NCBI GenBank assembly: GCA_032358255.1
Contig: JAULBX010004332.1
Location: forward strand, 1 to 64,000
Length of the DNA stretch: 64,000 bases
From: Heterotrichella gracilis
Lineage: Eukaryota > Sar > Xanthophyceae > Tribonematales > Xanthonemataceae
Reading direction: 5' to 3'
Shown here: in pieces, positions 13,101 through 27,100 of the stretch
Layout: each line of letters opens with the position of its first letter
Position numbering within the stretch: the first letter of the stretch is position 1
Made by a program: the position numbers and the translations under genes
The notes under the pieces: generated by a model
The model's database searches: none
Seen by the model: only the letters and a program-made list of their open reading frames with translations
What the model was told of the DNA's origin: nothing

Positions 13101-13997
13101 CATATCGGAGGTGGCTGCGGAGACGGGGCTGTCGGGCAAGCAGGTGGGGGGTGTTGGGGGGTGGGGTGGGGGTGGGGGTGCATTGAGTGGGTCTCTTTGG
13201 TGAAGAGCGCTGTTGGTGGTGGTGGTGCGGGGAGCGAGTGCGTGTGCGTATGGGGTGGGTTGGGGTGGTGATGTGGCATAAACATGTAGGAAGGCAACCC
13301 GTATTTCGCAGCCCCTGCTTCCTGGCTGTGCACCCCAGGGAAGGCCTGAGGTGCATGCAGCTACATGGAAGGGTGCGGCTGGGCCAAAAATACCCTGCTG
13401 AACCCTATACTGAGCCTTTTCACACCACTCCGCTGAAACTCTGTGCAGGGTTTGTTCGAGCTGGCTGCAAAGACCTACCGCCCCACCAAATCAGGGGGTA
13501 CTGTGCGGCTGCGCGGCCAGGGATCAACTTCTGGGGACAGCGACGAGGATGGCCGGGGATCGGAAGAATCCTCATCCTCTGAGGAAAATGAAGCTGCCAG
13601 CGCCTCTGGGGCCACGGTTGTGGATTTTGCGATCCCTGGTGTGCGCGCCTCGTCCCTGTTTTCCATGGGCAGCATCGATGGGGATTCGGGTGGCATGTCA
13701 ACGGATCAGCTTTTACGTGGGGGCGGGGGCACGAATGGCGCATCCCCAGCTAGCGCGTGGGCCAATCCCGACAGCAGCATCACAGGACTCAGCCTGAGGA
13801 AGGTGCCAGGGGGAAATTCGAAGCCACCAGGGGGAAAACAATCAGAAAACGGGAAGGTCAAGCAGGGTAGCTCTCGTGCGGCCAATGATAGTGCGCCAAA
13901 TGGTGCCAAGGGGAATAAGAGGGGGCCAAAATCCAGCCTCCAGAAATCGCGCACCGCTGAGCTGCCCAAGGTCAGGGAGGAGATTGATGGGTGGTGA
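7160..13997 (+). CDS. Plastid-type protein with two START/polyketide-cyclase domains and a C-terminal GG-LGW repeat region
   Basis: Fourteen exons keep phase: 7160-7379, 8246-8346, 8642-8761, 9011-9118, 9413-9589, 9906-10256, 10520-10666, 10954-11100, 11247-11402, 11685-11892, 12142-12298, 12586-12795, 12987-13143 and 13449-13997 (935 aa). The first ~70 residues are Ala/Arg/Ser-rich, like a chloroplast transit peptide. Two SRPBCC lipid-binding domains follow, at about 85-240 and 400-580; each has a VWRVLTDYE motif and a VPNL motif. A Pro-rich linker (exon 6) separates them. Residues about 610-740 hold two copies of a motif with GG and LGW/LGY (IAAHGGSVAVAQRLGW; VERWGGLYELALELGY). The tail is Ser/Glu-rich then Lys-rich. 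Plants have plastid proteins of this tandem layout with unknown ligand, so lipid or isoprenoid binding is inferred. The exon 7 donor (GTCGGG) is weak; GTAGGC about 28 nt downstream is an alternative. A TGTAA, the usual volvocine polyadenylation signal, lies at 14240. Confidence 0.85.
11157..11284 (+). repeat. Partial copy of exon 9 start inside the preceding intron
   Basis: The bases at about 11157-11180 (gcgcccgccctacatgtgct) closely match exon 9 at about 11258-11281 (gcgcctgccctacatgtgcc), 101 bases apart. The first copy lies in intron 8 and lacks its own splice context. Confidence 0.6.
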
Positions 13998-15585
13998 GGA
14001 GGGGAGGGAACTTGGGGAAGCGTCAGGGGGACTAGAATAGTCCTATTCTAGTGTCCTGGAAGCGTAATGCGTAAACAGGAGCGGGGGTTTTCAGGGCCCC
14101 GACCTGCAGTTTTGTGGGATGTGCGCAAGGGTTGTGATGGTGGGGAGCCAGGAAGCGCACTGAGCATTTGGGGTGGAAAGGATGGGATGGGATTCATTAT
14201 TTACTGCCATGTTGGTTTTGGAAAACTGTGGGTATACCATGTAAGGGCAGGTGGGGGCGGTGGGCAGGCAGGGGGGTGGCAGCCGCAAGGGGGTGTTGCG
14301 ATATTTGCGTAAATTCATTGTATTTTCGTTTTCTTTTGTACCCTGGACTGTTATGGTGATTGGCAGCTAGGGGCGCCTGCATCGCAGAGTCTTCAGGACG
14401 ATAAACTTGCCAGGCTACATTTTAGTTTTGGCATAATGATCAACCCTTCTTCTTTACTAGGTATAGGTCCATAGGGTCCGCCCACTTTGAGCGGTATCCT
14501 GGGCCAGGCAGTGCCTCCAACTGAGATTGGCAGTGCGCACATTGCAGGTCAACGTATGCTGCCCTGATTACATGTAGGGACAACGCACGCGAGTAGCGTA
14601 GGAGTATGGGGCACCCGTGTTGGTGTTGGGAAGGCGCCTTAGGGTTGCTTTGCTAATCATAAGATATTATTGGGTAATATTCAGACAATTCAGTTGGGGC
14701 CCACTGGGCCCCGGGGCCTCAAGGTGGACCACTTGTAACAATATTGAACCGCATCACGCTCGTTGACCTGCCAGCCTCAAGAGTCTTCATGATAGAAGAA
14801 AAGAAAAGCAAACAGACGCCAAAGGCGTAAATAACTTAAAGGCGGCATGATATTGTAGCTACAGCATATGCTCTGGTTATAATATTATTAATTTATTCTC
14901 AGAAAAAGGATGGAAATGTTAAGTATATTTTAAAATATATTCCACATCTGCCGAGGTTTCTTAAAACCTTCGAGCTCTGCGCCAGAGTGGGTGGCACGCC
15001 GTGGGGTGCATCCGGCTGCCGTCGATTGCTTCCAGGATAATATTATTCCAAACTTGGCAATTACAATAGATTGGGACTGTCCCAGCAGTCAACGCACACA
15101 ACTCCTTGAAGGACCATGGCATGCCGCATCATATTCATAATATGGCGCTCATCATGATAATGAGCATGTCCTTGCAATGCCCCACAACGTGCGGACGCTG
15201 GCGCTCGTCCTGGACGCCGTAATACTGTTTTCTTTCTAACATTAGATAAAGGGGAGTGATGATCACAAAAATATTATAGCACGCCAATCGACACCATGAC
15301 CCACTGCCGCCTTCAAGATCAACCGGTAACAAGCGTTCACGTAGCGTGCCAATAGCGCGCAGCCACCCCACCAGCTGCATGCAACACCACGATGGCGCTG
15401 TGGCGCCCCATGTCCCTTGCGCTGCACGAGCGCAGGTTGAGTACACCAGGCCATACCACAGGGCGCTCCACATCCCACACCACCACCACCACCATCTGCA
15501 TCATCGCCACCTGTGCCCCCCTGCCCCTGGCTTACTGCGCAGCTGGCCTCCCGCCCCCACCCCCCGGCACAGTGGCGGTGTCGGC
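13998..15585. other. Convergent spacer, gene-free
   Basis: This is the 3' flank of two convergent genes. It contains the palindrome at 14031, a TGTAA at 14240 for the plus-strand gene, and an AT-rich stretch near 14830-14945. The plus-strand ORF at 15392-16099 is antisense to the lysine-rich gene and is rejected. No RNA gene was recognised. Confidence 0.5.
14031..14052. repeat. Perfect 10-bp inverted repeat in the 3' UTR of the START gene
   Basis: ACTAGAATAG and its exact complement CTATTCTAGT are separated by two bases, 34 bases after the stop codon. The RNA could fold into a tight hairpin. Confidence 0.7.
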
Positions 15586-18197
15586 TCACTTCTTTGCGCG
15601 CTGTGCCAGCGGCATGTCGTCATCTGAATCGCTGCCCAAGCCACCGTCACTGAATGCCACGTCCTGCGCCAGGGGGGCCCACCAGGTCGTGTGTGTTGAA
15701 GCGGCGCAGAACAAGGTTGTCTTGTGCGCCAAGGGAATACATCACAGTACAATTACAGAGGAGAGTAAGCTTAATTCCATGCGCCAGGGCCCGTGTGGAC
15801 CAACGCCACCGCGCCTGCTCCACCCCACCAGTTCCAATGGCCATTTGAGGCTCGCAGTTGCGCACAGGGGGCACACCACCCCTGGGACCCACACCACATA
15901 CCCGCCCACACACAAGGTAGAACAGGCAACCACCAGAGCCACACCCATGGGGATGACACTCACTCCCACCAGCATGCCCGTACATGCACCCAGTAGCGCA
16001 CCTTTGTGGCCGGCGCGCTCGCCTTGGTTACCACCTTGGCCCTTGGGCCCCCCTTGGCCAAAGGTTTGGCGTCAGCCTTGGGCTTGGGTGGGGGTTTGAC
16101 TTTGGGTGCCACTGGATTTGCCGCTGGCTTGGCCCGCTTGGCTGCTGGCTTGGCTGCCGCCTTGCCATTCCCAAAGTCACTGTCGTCCCCATCGCTTTCG
16201 CTCCCTGCGTCATCCTCACTCTCGTCCTCCCCCTCAAAATCTGCACCGCACATGGCACAAAGTCATGAAGAACACAAGGGGATGTTGTGTGCGCCCCCAC
16301 GTGGAATATGTCCACCCTCGTTCACAAGGTATCTGGAGTACAAGGGGCGGCCATGCGGCAAAAAGGGTATATGATATGAACTTCATTAAGGTTTAGTATT
16401 TGGCGCTCACTGACACTGTGATCTGCCAGCTCCACCCCAACATGCACACCACACGCCAGCAGCCTGTATCCCGCTGTCAAGTACCACCCACCTGCTTTCC
16501 GCTTCCCCTTGCCTTGGGTCTTTGGCTTTGGTTTTACCGCCCCGTTGCTTGCCGCCTTGGCTTTGGGTTGTTGCCTGGCCCTGGGCTTGGGTTTGTCCTC
16601 CCCGTCATCCCGATCCTTCCTCACCCTGGACTTGGGAGCAGGCGACCTGCATTGGCAAGCCACCAGGGTCAGGCAATAATGATTATCTCGTTTTTTAATG
16701 GTGCAAGACAACTATCTGCGGCAGGGATGAGTCTGGAAGGACCTCGCCCCAAAAAACACTGCTGCAAAGTTGAATGTAACAAAAAACATAAAACAACTAA
16801 CTTTGCGAATTTCATTTCAAAATCTGCTTAGAAACAAGCCTTAATCCAGTAGATTACCAAATTGCGACCAAGGTAGACTACACACTTTGGGATGTGCATG
16901 AGGACGGAACCATCGTCACGCAAGCACGCATGCATGGTCTGTCAGTGCACTGTGCCATCAAATGGCGCACTGGCATATGGCAGGCTTGCCCTGCCGCACC
17001 ACGAAAATGCACGTTGACGATGCACATCCACAATAATTGCTGCATGATACAGTCAAAAATGTTCGTACATGACCCTGCATTCCTGCATTCCTGCACTTAA
17101 AATATATTCCCCCGCCATGCACCCGCCATGGAATTTGGCCGGTGCATTTCCCCTACAGCCCCTACATGTGCCGGGCAGGCGCAAATAATCCCTGACCCCG
17201 CCCAGGCCCACACGCACTTTGCAGTCGCAGCCTTGGATTTGGGGTTGTCTGCCACCCATTGCTCAGCTTCGTCTAAGCTCAGCAGGCCATGCAGAGCACA
17301 CCTGCACACACCAGCCAAGCGGTGCGACAGGTGAGGCAGGGGACGGCGAATTTGGCGGGGATGGCCAGCGTGGGATGTAAACTGTGTCCGCCTGGGAATT
17401 GTCTGTGCGCATATCAACATCCAGCAGGCTTTTTACCACAGTACTATAACTTTGCTCAGTGCGCATTGCCAGGACATGCCAGGACCGGGTGCTAGTCTGG
17501 CTGTATTGCTAGAACGCCGATGGTGTATGCATAGTGGAAGCATCGCGCGTACGGCAATCTGGGATGTACTGGATAACAGAGAGCCCATGGGTGGAGTGTT
17601 CTTATGCAACAGGCTGTCGGGTGGTTGCTGGCCATGGACCACGGGTGCATAGAGTGACAAATCAGTGCCCAGGGGGTTGCCTGTGCTGACTCACCACTTG
17701 CGCGCCATCTCGCTCTGTGGCCGTTGCTGGCGGAGCGATGTGTAGTACTTGCGCAGGGGGTCGGTCTGGAACACAGGTAGGCACGAGTGACTACCCTGGT
17801 TTGGGACTGCTAGCAGAATGAACAATGGAGGCGTGATGATGGCAAGCGCCACCAGTGTTGCAGTATTGGGCGGCTGAATACCATAAAAAGCACGAAGTAT
17901 TAAATCAGGGTGTGCATCGCAACTGCCTGCTGTGGCCATAACGCCCAAAGACCTTTAAGCCATGTCATCGATGGTACAGGCGCTATGCAGCCTACCCCTG
18001 TGCGCAGACTGCCCCCGGCTCACCTCTATCGGCGTCTCCCGCGTCTGCCCAGGCATCTCAAACTCCTTCTTCACCACCACCTTCTTCACCTTGGGCTTCT
18101 CCCCTGGGCTCTCTACCTTCACCTCAACAGGCACCCCATCTTCCTCCTTCACAGCACCTGCCTCGGGGTCTGGCTTCACTGCTGTGGCTCCCGCCAT
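15586..18197 (-). CDS. Lys/Ala/Pro-rich, probably nuclear protein with a conserved DPLRKYYxSL...SEMAxKW block
   Basis: Six exons join in phase: 18197-18024, 17765-17695, 17301-17218, 16646-16492, 16240-16002 and 15663-15586 (266 aa). The start is the ATG opening MAGATAVKPDPEAGAVKEED. Exons 1-3 encode a block at about residues 45-100 (EFEMPGQ, then DPLRKYYTSLRQQRPQSEMA followed by RKWCALHGLL), which resembles a conserved eukaryotic segment I cannot name. Exons 4 and 5 are a disordered Lys/Pro/Ala tract with an acidic patch (GEDESEDDAGSESDGDDSD). Exon 6 ends in a second acidic patch and QRAKK. The basic and acidic low-complexity parts suggest chromatin or nucleolar binding, which is inference. 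Downstream on the minus strand a TGTAA occurs near 15061. Confidence 0.75.
17480..17525 (+). mobile_element. Short remnant of a non-LTR retrotransposon 3' end
   Basis: The bases ctggctgtattgct with flanks match the 3' end of the better preserved LINE fragment at 32119-32302. Both have a short Cys-terminated frame (RTGC* here, KTDC* there) just before the shared run. It lies in intron 2 of the lysine-rich gene. Its ends cannot be set exactly. Confidence 0.45.
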
Positions 18198-19626
18198 AGG
18201 TGGTCCACAGAAGGCCTGTCCTGCAGTACACACTTGCAGTTGAGCAGCTGTTTAGGGCACCTGTCCACCCTGCCACCACACTATGCTCATTAGCGCCCAT
18301 ATCAGGTGCATGCATTCAAGTTGGAAGCACTCTCAAATACAGCAGCTTAATACCCTGGGTTACCCACAGGGAAAGCAGTTGTTGAGCCTTTGATAGCACC
18401 TGTCACTGCATACGTGATTTGACTCTTAATCGTGTGTGGCTTCTGGGTTGGAGACAGGTCAGCAACCAAAGCGGAATGTTGAACGTTGTCCAATGCATGC
18501 AGCCCAATGGCTCATCGTGCTCAAACCAACCCCAGCTAATAAGCGATTGCAACGTTGCTACATATATGTGTGGGGGGTGGTCCTTAGATGCGTACTCAGG
18601 TTTTGGTTATGGTTCCACTCAACTCACCAAGGAGTCAAACGGGGTTTTCGAACCAAGCCAATCGCGAAGCAATCCGGGCGATAAACACGGTGTTTATTCT
18701 GAAGACTGCGTTGTGCGTGTGTTGAGCAGTAGCAGGGAGTCCTTGCGGGTTTCGCTGACGACGTTTTACAACTTGCAATACATCACATCACGGGGGACGT
18801 CATCAAGCGTAGCAGTGTACAGCCCTTCAACCGTGACTGGAGTGCTCGAAAAGAATACGTTGCAAACGAGTTTGTGCAGTTGCGATAACTCGATATCGCT
18901 GTCAAGACCCAAGTACCATTCTAAACATCGACATCTAGATCAATGCCAGGGGGTTATTATACTGCCAAGGAGGGGTCATCTGAACAAGCCCCAACTCAGG
19001 GCCCAAGTCAAGCTACTTGCTGGCACCATATATGAGTTGCAATACTACGCAACATCCTAAGGTTGCCAGCCGCTTATAATGATGAGGTGCAATGACTGTC
19101 CAAACAGTGAAATCCACGTGCCCCCATGCCATCATGATCCCAAAATGCGAGTGGTCACCAGGCTCGCGCAGCGTGCATACTGCAGGCTCTCGTTCAGTTA
19201 CAATTTACATAGCATAAACATGCTCTGCTAACAGCACACAGGGATGTAGCATTGCATACGCACGCCGCAACACCAAACCCCAAAAGAAGCCCCTGGTACG
19301 CAAAAAAGACCCCGCAACAGCAGCGCACCAATTCACCACACCGTTGTGGCCACAACAGCCACAAAACTTGCCCAGGATCTCAGCCCCAGCCAGCCCCACA
19401 AGGCTGACATCACACTGACTACCCCCATTACTCAGTGCAGTCAATACATAACCGCCTCCACATCACCCCCCACACCCCAAAGGTTGCTCACTTCATCTCC
19501 CGCTCCACCTAACTCACAACCTGCCATGCCCCCCACCCCAAACCCAATGGAAGAATGGCACAAGATCGTTTGCCCCAATTCGCAGGCACACCCCACCCCC
19601 TGACAGCCCCTCGCCCAGGCTGCTGC
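18198..19626. other. Spacer with one long unexplained open frame (18419-19060, +)
   Basis: This is the promoter side of the lysine-rich gene and the 3' flank of NDUFV2. A 213-codon plus-strand frame spans 18419-19060. Its first in-frame ATG is near 18476. It encodes Ser/Thr/Tyr-rich sequence with two related short motifs (FYNLQYITS and IYELQYYATS) and no recognised domain. Nothing else is supported. Confidence 0.35.
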
Positions 19627-21557
<1,931 letters not shown>

Positions 21558-22512
21558 CTTTGTAACCCTTTAGCGAGTCAGGTTTGCTGAACAATGCTGG
21601 AGACGCAGCTCAGTCCCTCCTGCTGCGCCACGGTCTCTCCACAAGCTCCACCGTTTAGAAGACACAAAGCTTGCTTCTAGCGCCAGTAGGACGTAGAAGA
21701 ACACAAGCTGGCCCACACAAACATAGCGGTTGCCTACTTGTGCTGCGTGCCACAATGCATGCAGGCTGTAGAGGGGAGGAAAGTCAACCCCTTGCACTGG
21801 ACTGCATTGCAATGCACCGAGCTTAACTTGGTCACGGATACCATCTAGGCACCAAGTGAGCCTCTAGGTTTATCCACTCAAGGTATTGGCTGTGTCAATG
21901 TTGGTCTCATGCCTCATATCTTCCAGAAAACGCACTCCCGCTTGCCCTCTGGAAGAAGGACTTACCGCCACTGGGCACCCCACCCAGTTGACCCCACTCT
22001 ACAGACACACGTCCGCAGCGCCACACAAGATCAGCAATCCCGTTAGTTGCCTGCAAGTGTTACATATCAGGCTGCCAAAAGGTGCTGCGGTGGTACAAGG
22101 TCTGGTGATGTAACGCTTGGCACAGTGCTGCACTTCCATACCCTAAGCAAATACTTGTTCACCATATGAACTAGCTACATATATGGTGCTGGTCAACTCT
22201 GCTCTGCTCTGCCAAGTGCATATCTAGCGACAAATCCAAGGCCCTATTCTGGAAGCCCCAACAGGAATTGCTAGGCGAGAAAACGCAGGCAAAATATTTG
22301 CCAGAAAACCATCGTCACAATCTCTCCTGGAGCCGCAAAAAATATAAACACGATATACAATTTGTTCCTGTCCACACACAGTGGGGGGTTTTGCACCAGC
22401 ACAAGGCATTGCTGCCCCTGCTCCGCCCAAAACTGCATAGTGTGGGCTCAGCAACCAAGCGCGAAGAACCGCTTGCACTCAAACGCAGTAAAAGAAAGCT
22501 CGCTGGAAAACT
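21558..22512. other. Gene-free spacer between NDUFV2 and the CUE gene
   Basis: It holds the NDUFV2 promoter and the CUE gene 3' flank (TGTAA on the minus strand near 22052). Only short unsupported ORFs are present. Confidence 0.5.
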
Positions 22513-23668
22513 CTAAAATACATCGGGGTTGCGCTGGCCCTGCATGGAGTTCTGCGCGTCTGTCGCTTGCTTGAGGTGCAGCGCCAGGGAGTAGTTTGAC
22601 ACCTCCAGGTTGTGGACCTTCTCCTGGTACTGTGCCAGCAGCTGCTTTGTTTGTTGCAGCTCGGCTTCCTTGCCAGTGAGCTCCTGCAGGCGGTGGTTGT
22701 AGATGCCAATAGCCCTCTTCAGGATCGAGTTGTCCTTCAGCAGCTCTTGTGTCTGTGCGTGAAGAGCCTGGTTTTCTGCCGCCATTGCCGATGCACCTCC
22801 CACCTGCAGCAAACGGTGCACAGAGAGTCAGCACAGGAACCCCCACACACTGGGCCAGTGCAAGTTCGCAGCAACTGGGCCTCCCAGAACGCCCGTCACG
22901 TACCTTGGTACCTGCCAGCTGTGATATGCGCTTTTCAAACGCAGACAGTATTTGAGCTGCTCGTTGCTTGGCATCTGCAATGTCTTTCGCCTGGGACATC
23001 TGCTGCACCACCACGTCAACCCACTCTTCAGCCGTTGTTGGCAGCTCAGTCTGTTGTGTGTCAGCATGTGCTGTGCCGCTTGTCGTTGCCTCGCCTGTAA
23101 GCAAGCAGCACGTAAAGTCCCCCAGCCAGCCGGATGATGCACAAGGTTTGCCCACAGCTTTTGAACAGCCACATACCTGTGCTGCCATTTGTGGACAAGT
23201 GGCTGCGGGGGTGTTCTTCATCGTCTGTTCCACCACTGGACAGCTTCATCTCTCCCAGCCTTCTGATAGCCAGGTCAATATTGCTGCCACACTCTTCCAG
23301 AACGTTGGCAATGGTCTGCAGGAGCACCAGCTGTCAATGCATGGTGGTTTTTGTGAGCTCCAGGCATGCATCAACGTGCGTTACACAGCTCTGCAAAGTT
23401 GTAATGGTTTATATAACGTGTAAAGCTGTCCAGAGGAACCTACCTGTTCTTCCATTGTGGGGAACAGTGCTTTGAGAGCAGATACGGTCGTTGCCCCCAC
23501 ACTGTACGCCTGATCAGTCACAGGGCCGCAGCGAGACAGCGGGCTTCCAACAAAGCGAGAGCGCTTGCCGGTAGCCTTCGAAGGAGATAGAGAGCCCAGC
23601 TCTGTCGATTCAGAACGGTCAAGAAAGCGCTTGCTCCCACAATAAGGTGAATGGGCTGTGACGGACAT
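22513..23668 (-). CDS. CUE-domain, coiled-coil protein of the plant 'ubiquitin system component Cue' type
   Basis: Four exons: 23668-23444, 23315-23177, 23094-22904 and 22803-22513 (281 aa). The N-terminus has a basic motif (KATGKRSRFVGSPLSR). A CUE-like helical segment spans about residues 58-95 (TVSALKALFPTMEEQ joined to TIANVLEECGSNIDLAIRRL). A central helix follows (EEWVDVVVQQM, then RAAQILSAFEKRI). The C-terminus is a coiled coil (ENQALHAQTQELLKDNSIL, LKRAIGIYNHRL, QLLAQYQEKVHNLEVSNYSL) ending in HLKQA...NPDVF. This order and the ending match land-plant CUE proteins. CUE domains bind mono-ubiquitin, so a ubiquitin-linked adaptor role is inferred from the family. It is divergent from the methyltransferase gene, with only 526 bp between starts. 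Confidence 0.92.
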
Positions 23669-24194
23669 TTAGAGGGCGGAAAGCACTGGATAAACCAGTG
23701 CAACGACTACAAACCACCGTTGCGAGCGGCAAAGCGCTGAAAGGCTTTCACAGGGACCCGCGCATAGCCAATGACTGCAGGCAGCTCTGCACAACCAGGG
23801 TGCTCTCCCTTTCCCCTCAGTTTCCCCTCCAAAACAGCCTCAAAGCAGCACCAAACGGTGGATAAACAAAGTCAAATAGGACTATTCTCAAGACAAAGTC
23901 AGTTAGGTGCACTGCAAATAGAGTTCATGCTGTGTATGTCAACAGCTTTCGTATGCCACATTGTTGCCACAAAGTTGGAGTCAGCACCTTCCCTCCCCGA
24001 TTCAGGCGTCCCCTATTATCCTACCTATTTTATGCATGCATCAAGGCCAGGGCAAACCTTCTTTGAAAGGCAGGGACACCGCAGAGTCGCAGATGCACCC
24101 AACTGGCTGATATTTGTGCTTGTACAGAACCATTTCCAGCTTTCCACTGCCTTGCTCGCACATTGCCAGCCCGAACTGCCCAGGGACCCACACC
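23669..24194. promoter_or_regulatory. Short bidirectional promoter region
   Basis: The starts at 23668 (-) and 24195 (+) are 526 bp apart, so both promoters must lie here. No core element is clear by eye. Confidence 0.4.
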
Positions 24195-27100
24195 ATGCCG
24201 GCCGACGAAGGTCAATTTATCGAGTTGCTAATAGCTTCAGAGCTTGTACGCAAGTGGCTGAGCATCCTGAAGTCAGATGTTCCTCTTGTCAGGTATTGCA
24301 TGCGCTCTTTCTGCCTGCACGCCAGCCACATTGGGGTTGGCGGCTTGGGATTTGAAGGGTCTTGTGTCTCTTTCATTAGGAAGAAGCAGACGCTGGTGGA
24401 GCTTTCAGATGCCGTCAACAATTCAGAAGCATACGCTGAAGAGGTATGGCCCAACCTGTTGCGTTGGGCACTGCGTAAACACCTCACGGCATGACTACCG
24501 CATGTGGGCACCCAAAAGTGATCTGGGTGGTGCAGCCACTGTTGACACGCCCAGGATGCCACTGAACACGTCACTGTTGCCACTTTGGTACCATTTAAGC
24601 TCATCTTGATTGTTTGCACGGGTGTGCTTTCCCACAGGCTAGGACAGCAGGCGCCGTGGAAACGCTGACTAATATGCTCGAGAGACTGATGACAGGTAGG
24701 CCTAGTATAGCCCACTACCTGATAAACACTTTTGCGTACCCCATTCAGCTATCTGTTTTTTACACTGGTGTCAAACCTTATTGTCATCTCACCTTTGGAC
24801 AAAGTCACTGGTGCCGCGGCCCCCCTGGTTCAGCCCACCCCGCCAAGCCCACTGATCATTGCCCGCCTGTGCACCAGAGGACGAGGAAATGCTGGATCAC
24901 GCCTCGCGTGTCATCTCTGCATGCAGCGGCCCACTTGCAACCAGCACCAAGGTACGCCCACCCAGCCGCAGCCACCACACAGCCACCACCACCTTTAGGG
25001 TTAGGTGTTAGGGTTTGGCTGGCCACTCTACCAGGCCCAGTACCTACACCATAACAGCATGCATTAAGTATCCGCTCATAGGACCAATTACAGGACCACT
25101 ATCGGAATTACCACAGCATCTGTATGGTATCCACCCTTGCCGACACCCCTCACCACAGATGATCCACACATTGTGCATGGCGTGCGGGAGGTGCTCACTG
25201 CCCTGGCACCAGCTGAGCAGGTACTGGCCAGCACTTAGTGCCAGGATCTGAGGCTTATGCTTGCATGCATGCATCGCTTGGCCCCCATGCTGGCCTAGCA
25301 GGGCACACTTGGTTCAGTCAAAAGTTCTGGGTGCACTTTGCAAATGGCGCAAATTCTAAATAGTGCAGACATAGGTGCACCAATATAACATACACCATGC
25401 ATGCTCCCTATCATGCCTTGCACATCCCAACACTGTCACTCAAAACGCACCCGCAAAGTCGACCAGATTGTCAATTCTGCATTCCAACGCACCTTTCCCG
25501 ACCCCGTTCACTACCCTAGACCCTACACCAGGCAGCTTGCTGCCGCTCCGCCCGTTTTGTACGGCTGGCTCACTTCCCCTTGGTGGTCGCAGTGGCGGAC
25601 GCTGACCTACGGGGGGCATGGCGTGAGGGTGCGGGAGGGGGCGCTGGGGGACGGGCTGGGGGCGAGGGTGTGGATGGTGGCGCACATGCTGTGCAGGTGG
25701 GTGGGCCCTGCACGCATGTGTTTGCAGGCGAGGGTTGGGGGGTAGGGGGTGGCAACTGGGCAGAGTGGGATGGCATGGTGCAGCAGGTGGTGCAGAGGGG
25801 GGTTTTCCTTGGGCTGCATGGTCTGTGTGTGTGCAGATGATAGGCATGGGCATGGGAAGGGGGTGGCTGCACAATGGCGTTGGAGGTTGAGAGTGGGGAT
25901 GGCGCCGTGCGCGTAGCCTTCTGGTTGTTACAACATGTGCCTTGGCTTGAAAAAGCATATATTTTATGAAAATGCTAATAGAATAAGCATATTTTTATGA
26001 TTAGGATATTCTTCAATTTCCTCCTCTGCACCTTGTGCCGTTGCTAATTGCTCCCTTACCCCCTCTTGTTTGCAGGGAGATGGCTGATTACCCCAGCTTA
26101 GTGGCGGGGCGGAGGGTGCTGGAGGTGGGCAGTGGGTGCGGGGTGGGTGGCATTCTGGCGGCAAAGCTGGGGGCGCAGCAGGTGTGTGGATTGGAGGGTT
26201 GGATTTGGGGGGTTAACAGGGCCAAGGTAGGAAATAAGGGAGGAAGCAGGAGTAAGGGGGGAAATTGCATTGTTGAGGGAGGGGTAGGGTCCATTAATGG
26301 TGACGCCATATCATGCGCATGCTATTGCTGCATGTGGATTTATTGATGTGCTTCGTCCTTGGCGCAGGTGGTGCTCACCGACCACACCCCTGCCATCCTG
26401 GACAACCTGCGCTGCTGTGTGGAGGGGAATGCGCCCGACACCACCGGCAGTGCTGGCACCTCAGCTGCAGGTACGACGAAAATATATATCCTGGTTGTAA
26501 GATATGTAAGTGACAGTTACTAACTGTGAATGTAACTGTAAGATATGCTAGGAGGGTGGCTGTTTGTTCAAAGGAAAGCGTTGCCGGTCGAGTGCATGCC
26601 CCTGCCAAATTTATTAAAATAGTTTGCAATTTGCTCTGATCAGGCGATGATCCAATGATGGATTTTGACCCCGAGGACGCCGATGAGGTGGAGGATGAAG
26701 GGGATTTATTTGGGGGGCCAGGGGAGGGGGAGGAAGAACAGGGGGGGAAGTGGAGCAAGGTGCGAGGAGGGAAACGCTGTGTGTGCGTCTGTGGTGGGGT
26801 GGGGCGCGTGTGCATGAGTGTCTGGAGGTGTATGCAGTCTCGGGTCAAGGAAGCCAGTGATGTTCACGCGTATGGATCCAGTTTCCCGCTGCATGTGGGA
26901 CAAGCTGGTGCCGCCAGCAGGAAGGGTCCTCTGCTGTGCTCATTGTATATTCATTCTTACATCCATATTTAAAGCCTAATCAGTCTTATTCAATATGCAA
27001 ATGACAAGATGTAAATTTTTATTTAATATTGTAATATTTTATATAAATTATTATTAAAACACCCCGCCTTGCAGGACAACATGCACGTGCGCCTACTAGA

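Noticed and set aside
14697-14715. ggggcccactgggcccc palindrome
   Set aside because: Short and GC-rich; expected by chance in this composition, with no context.
15392-16099. 235-codon plus-strand ORF
   Set aside because: It is the antisense shadow of the last two exons of the lysine-rich gene, whose phases and acidic/basic blocks fit better on the minus strand.
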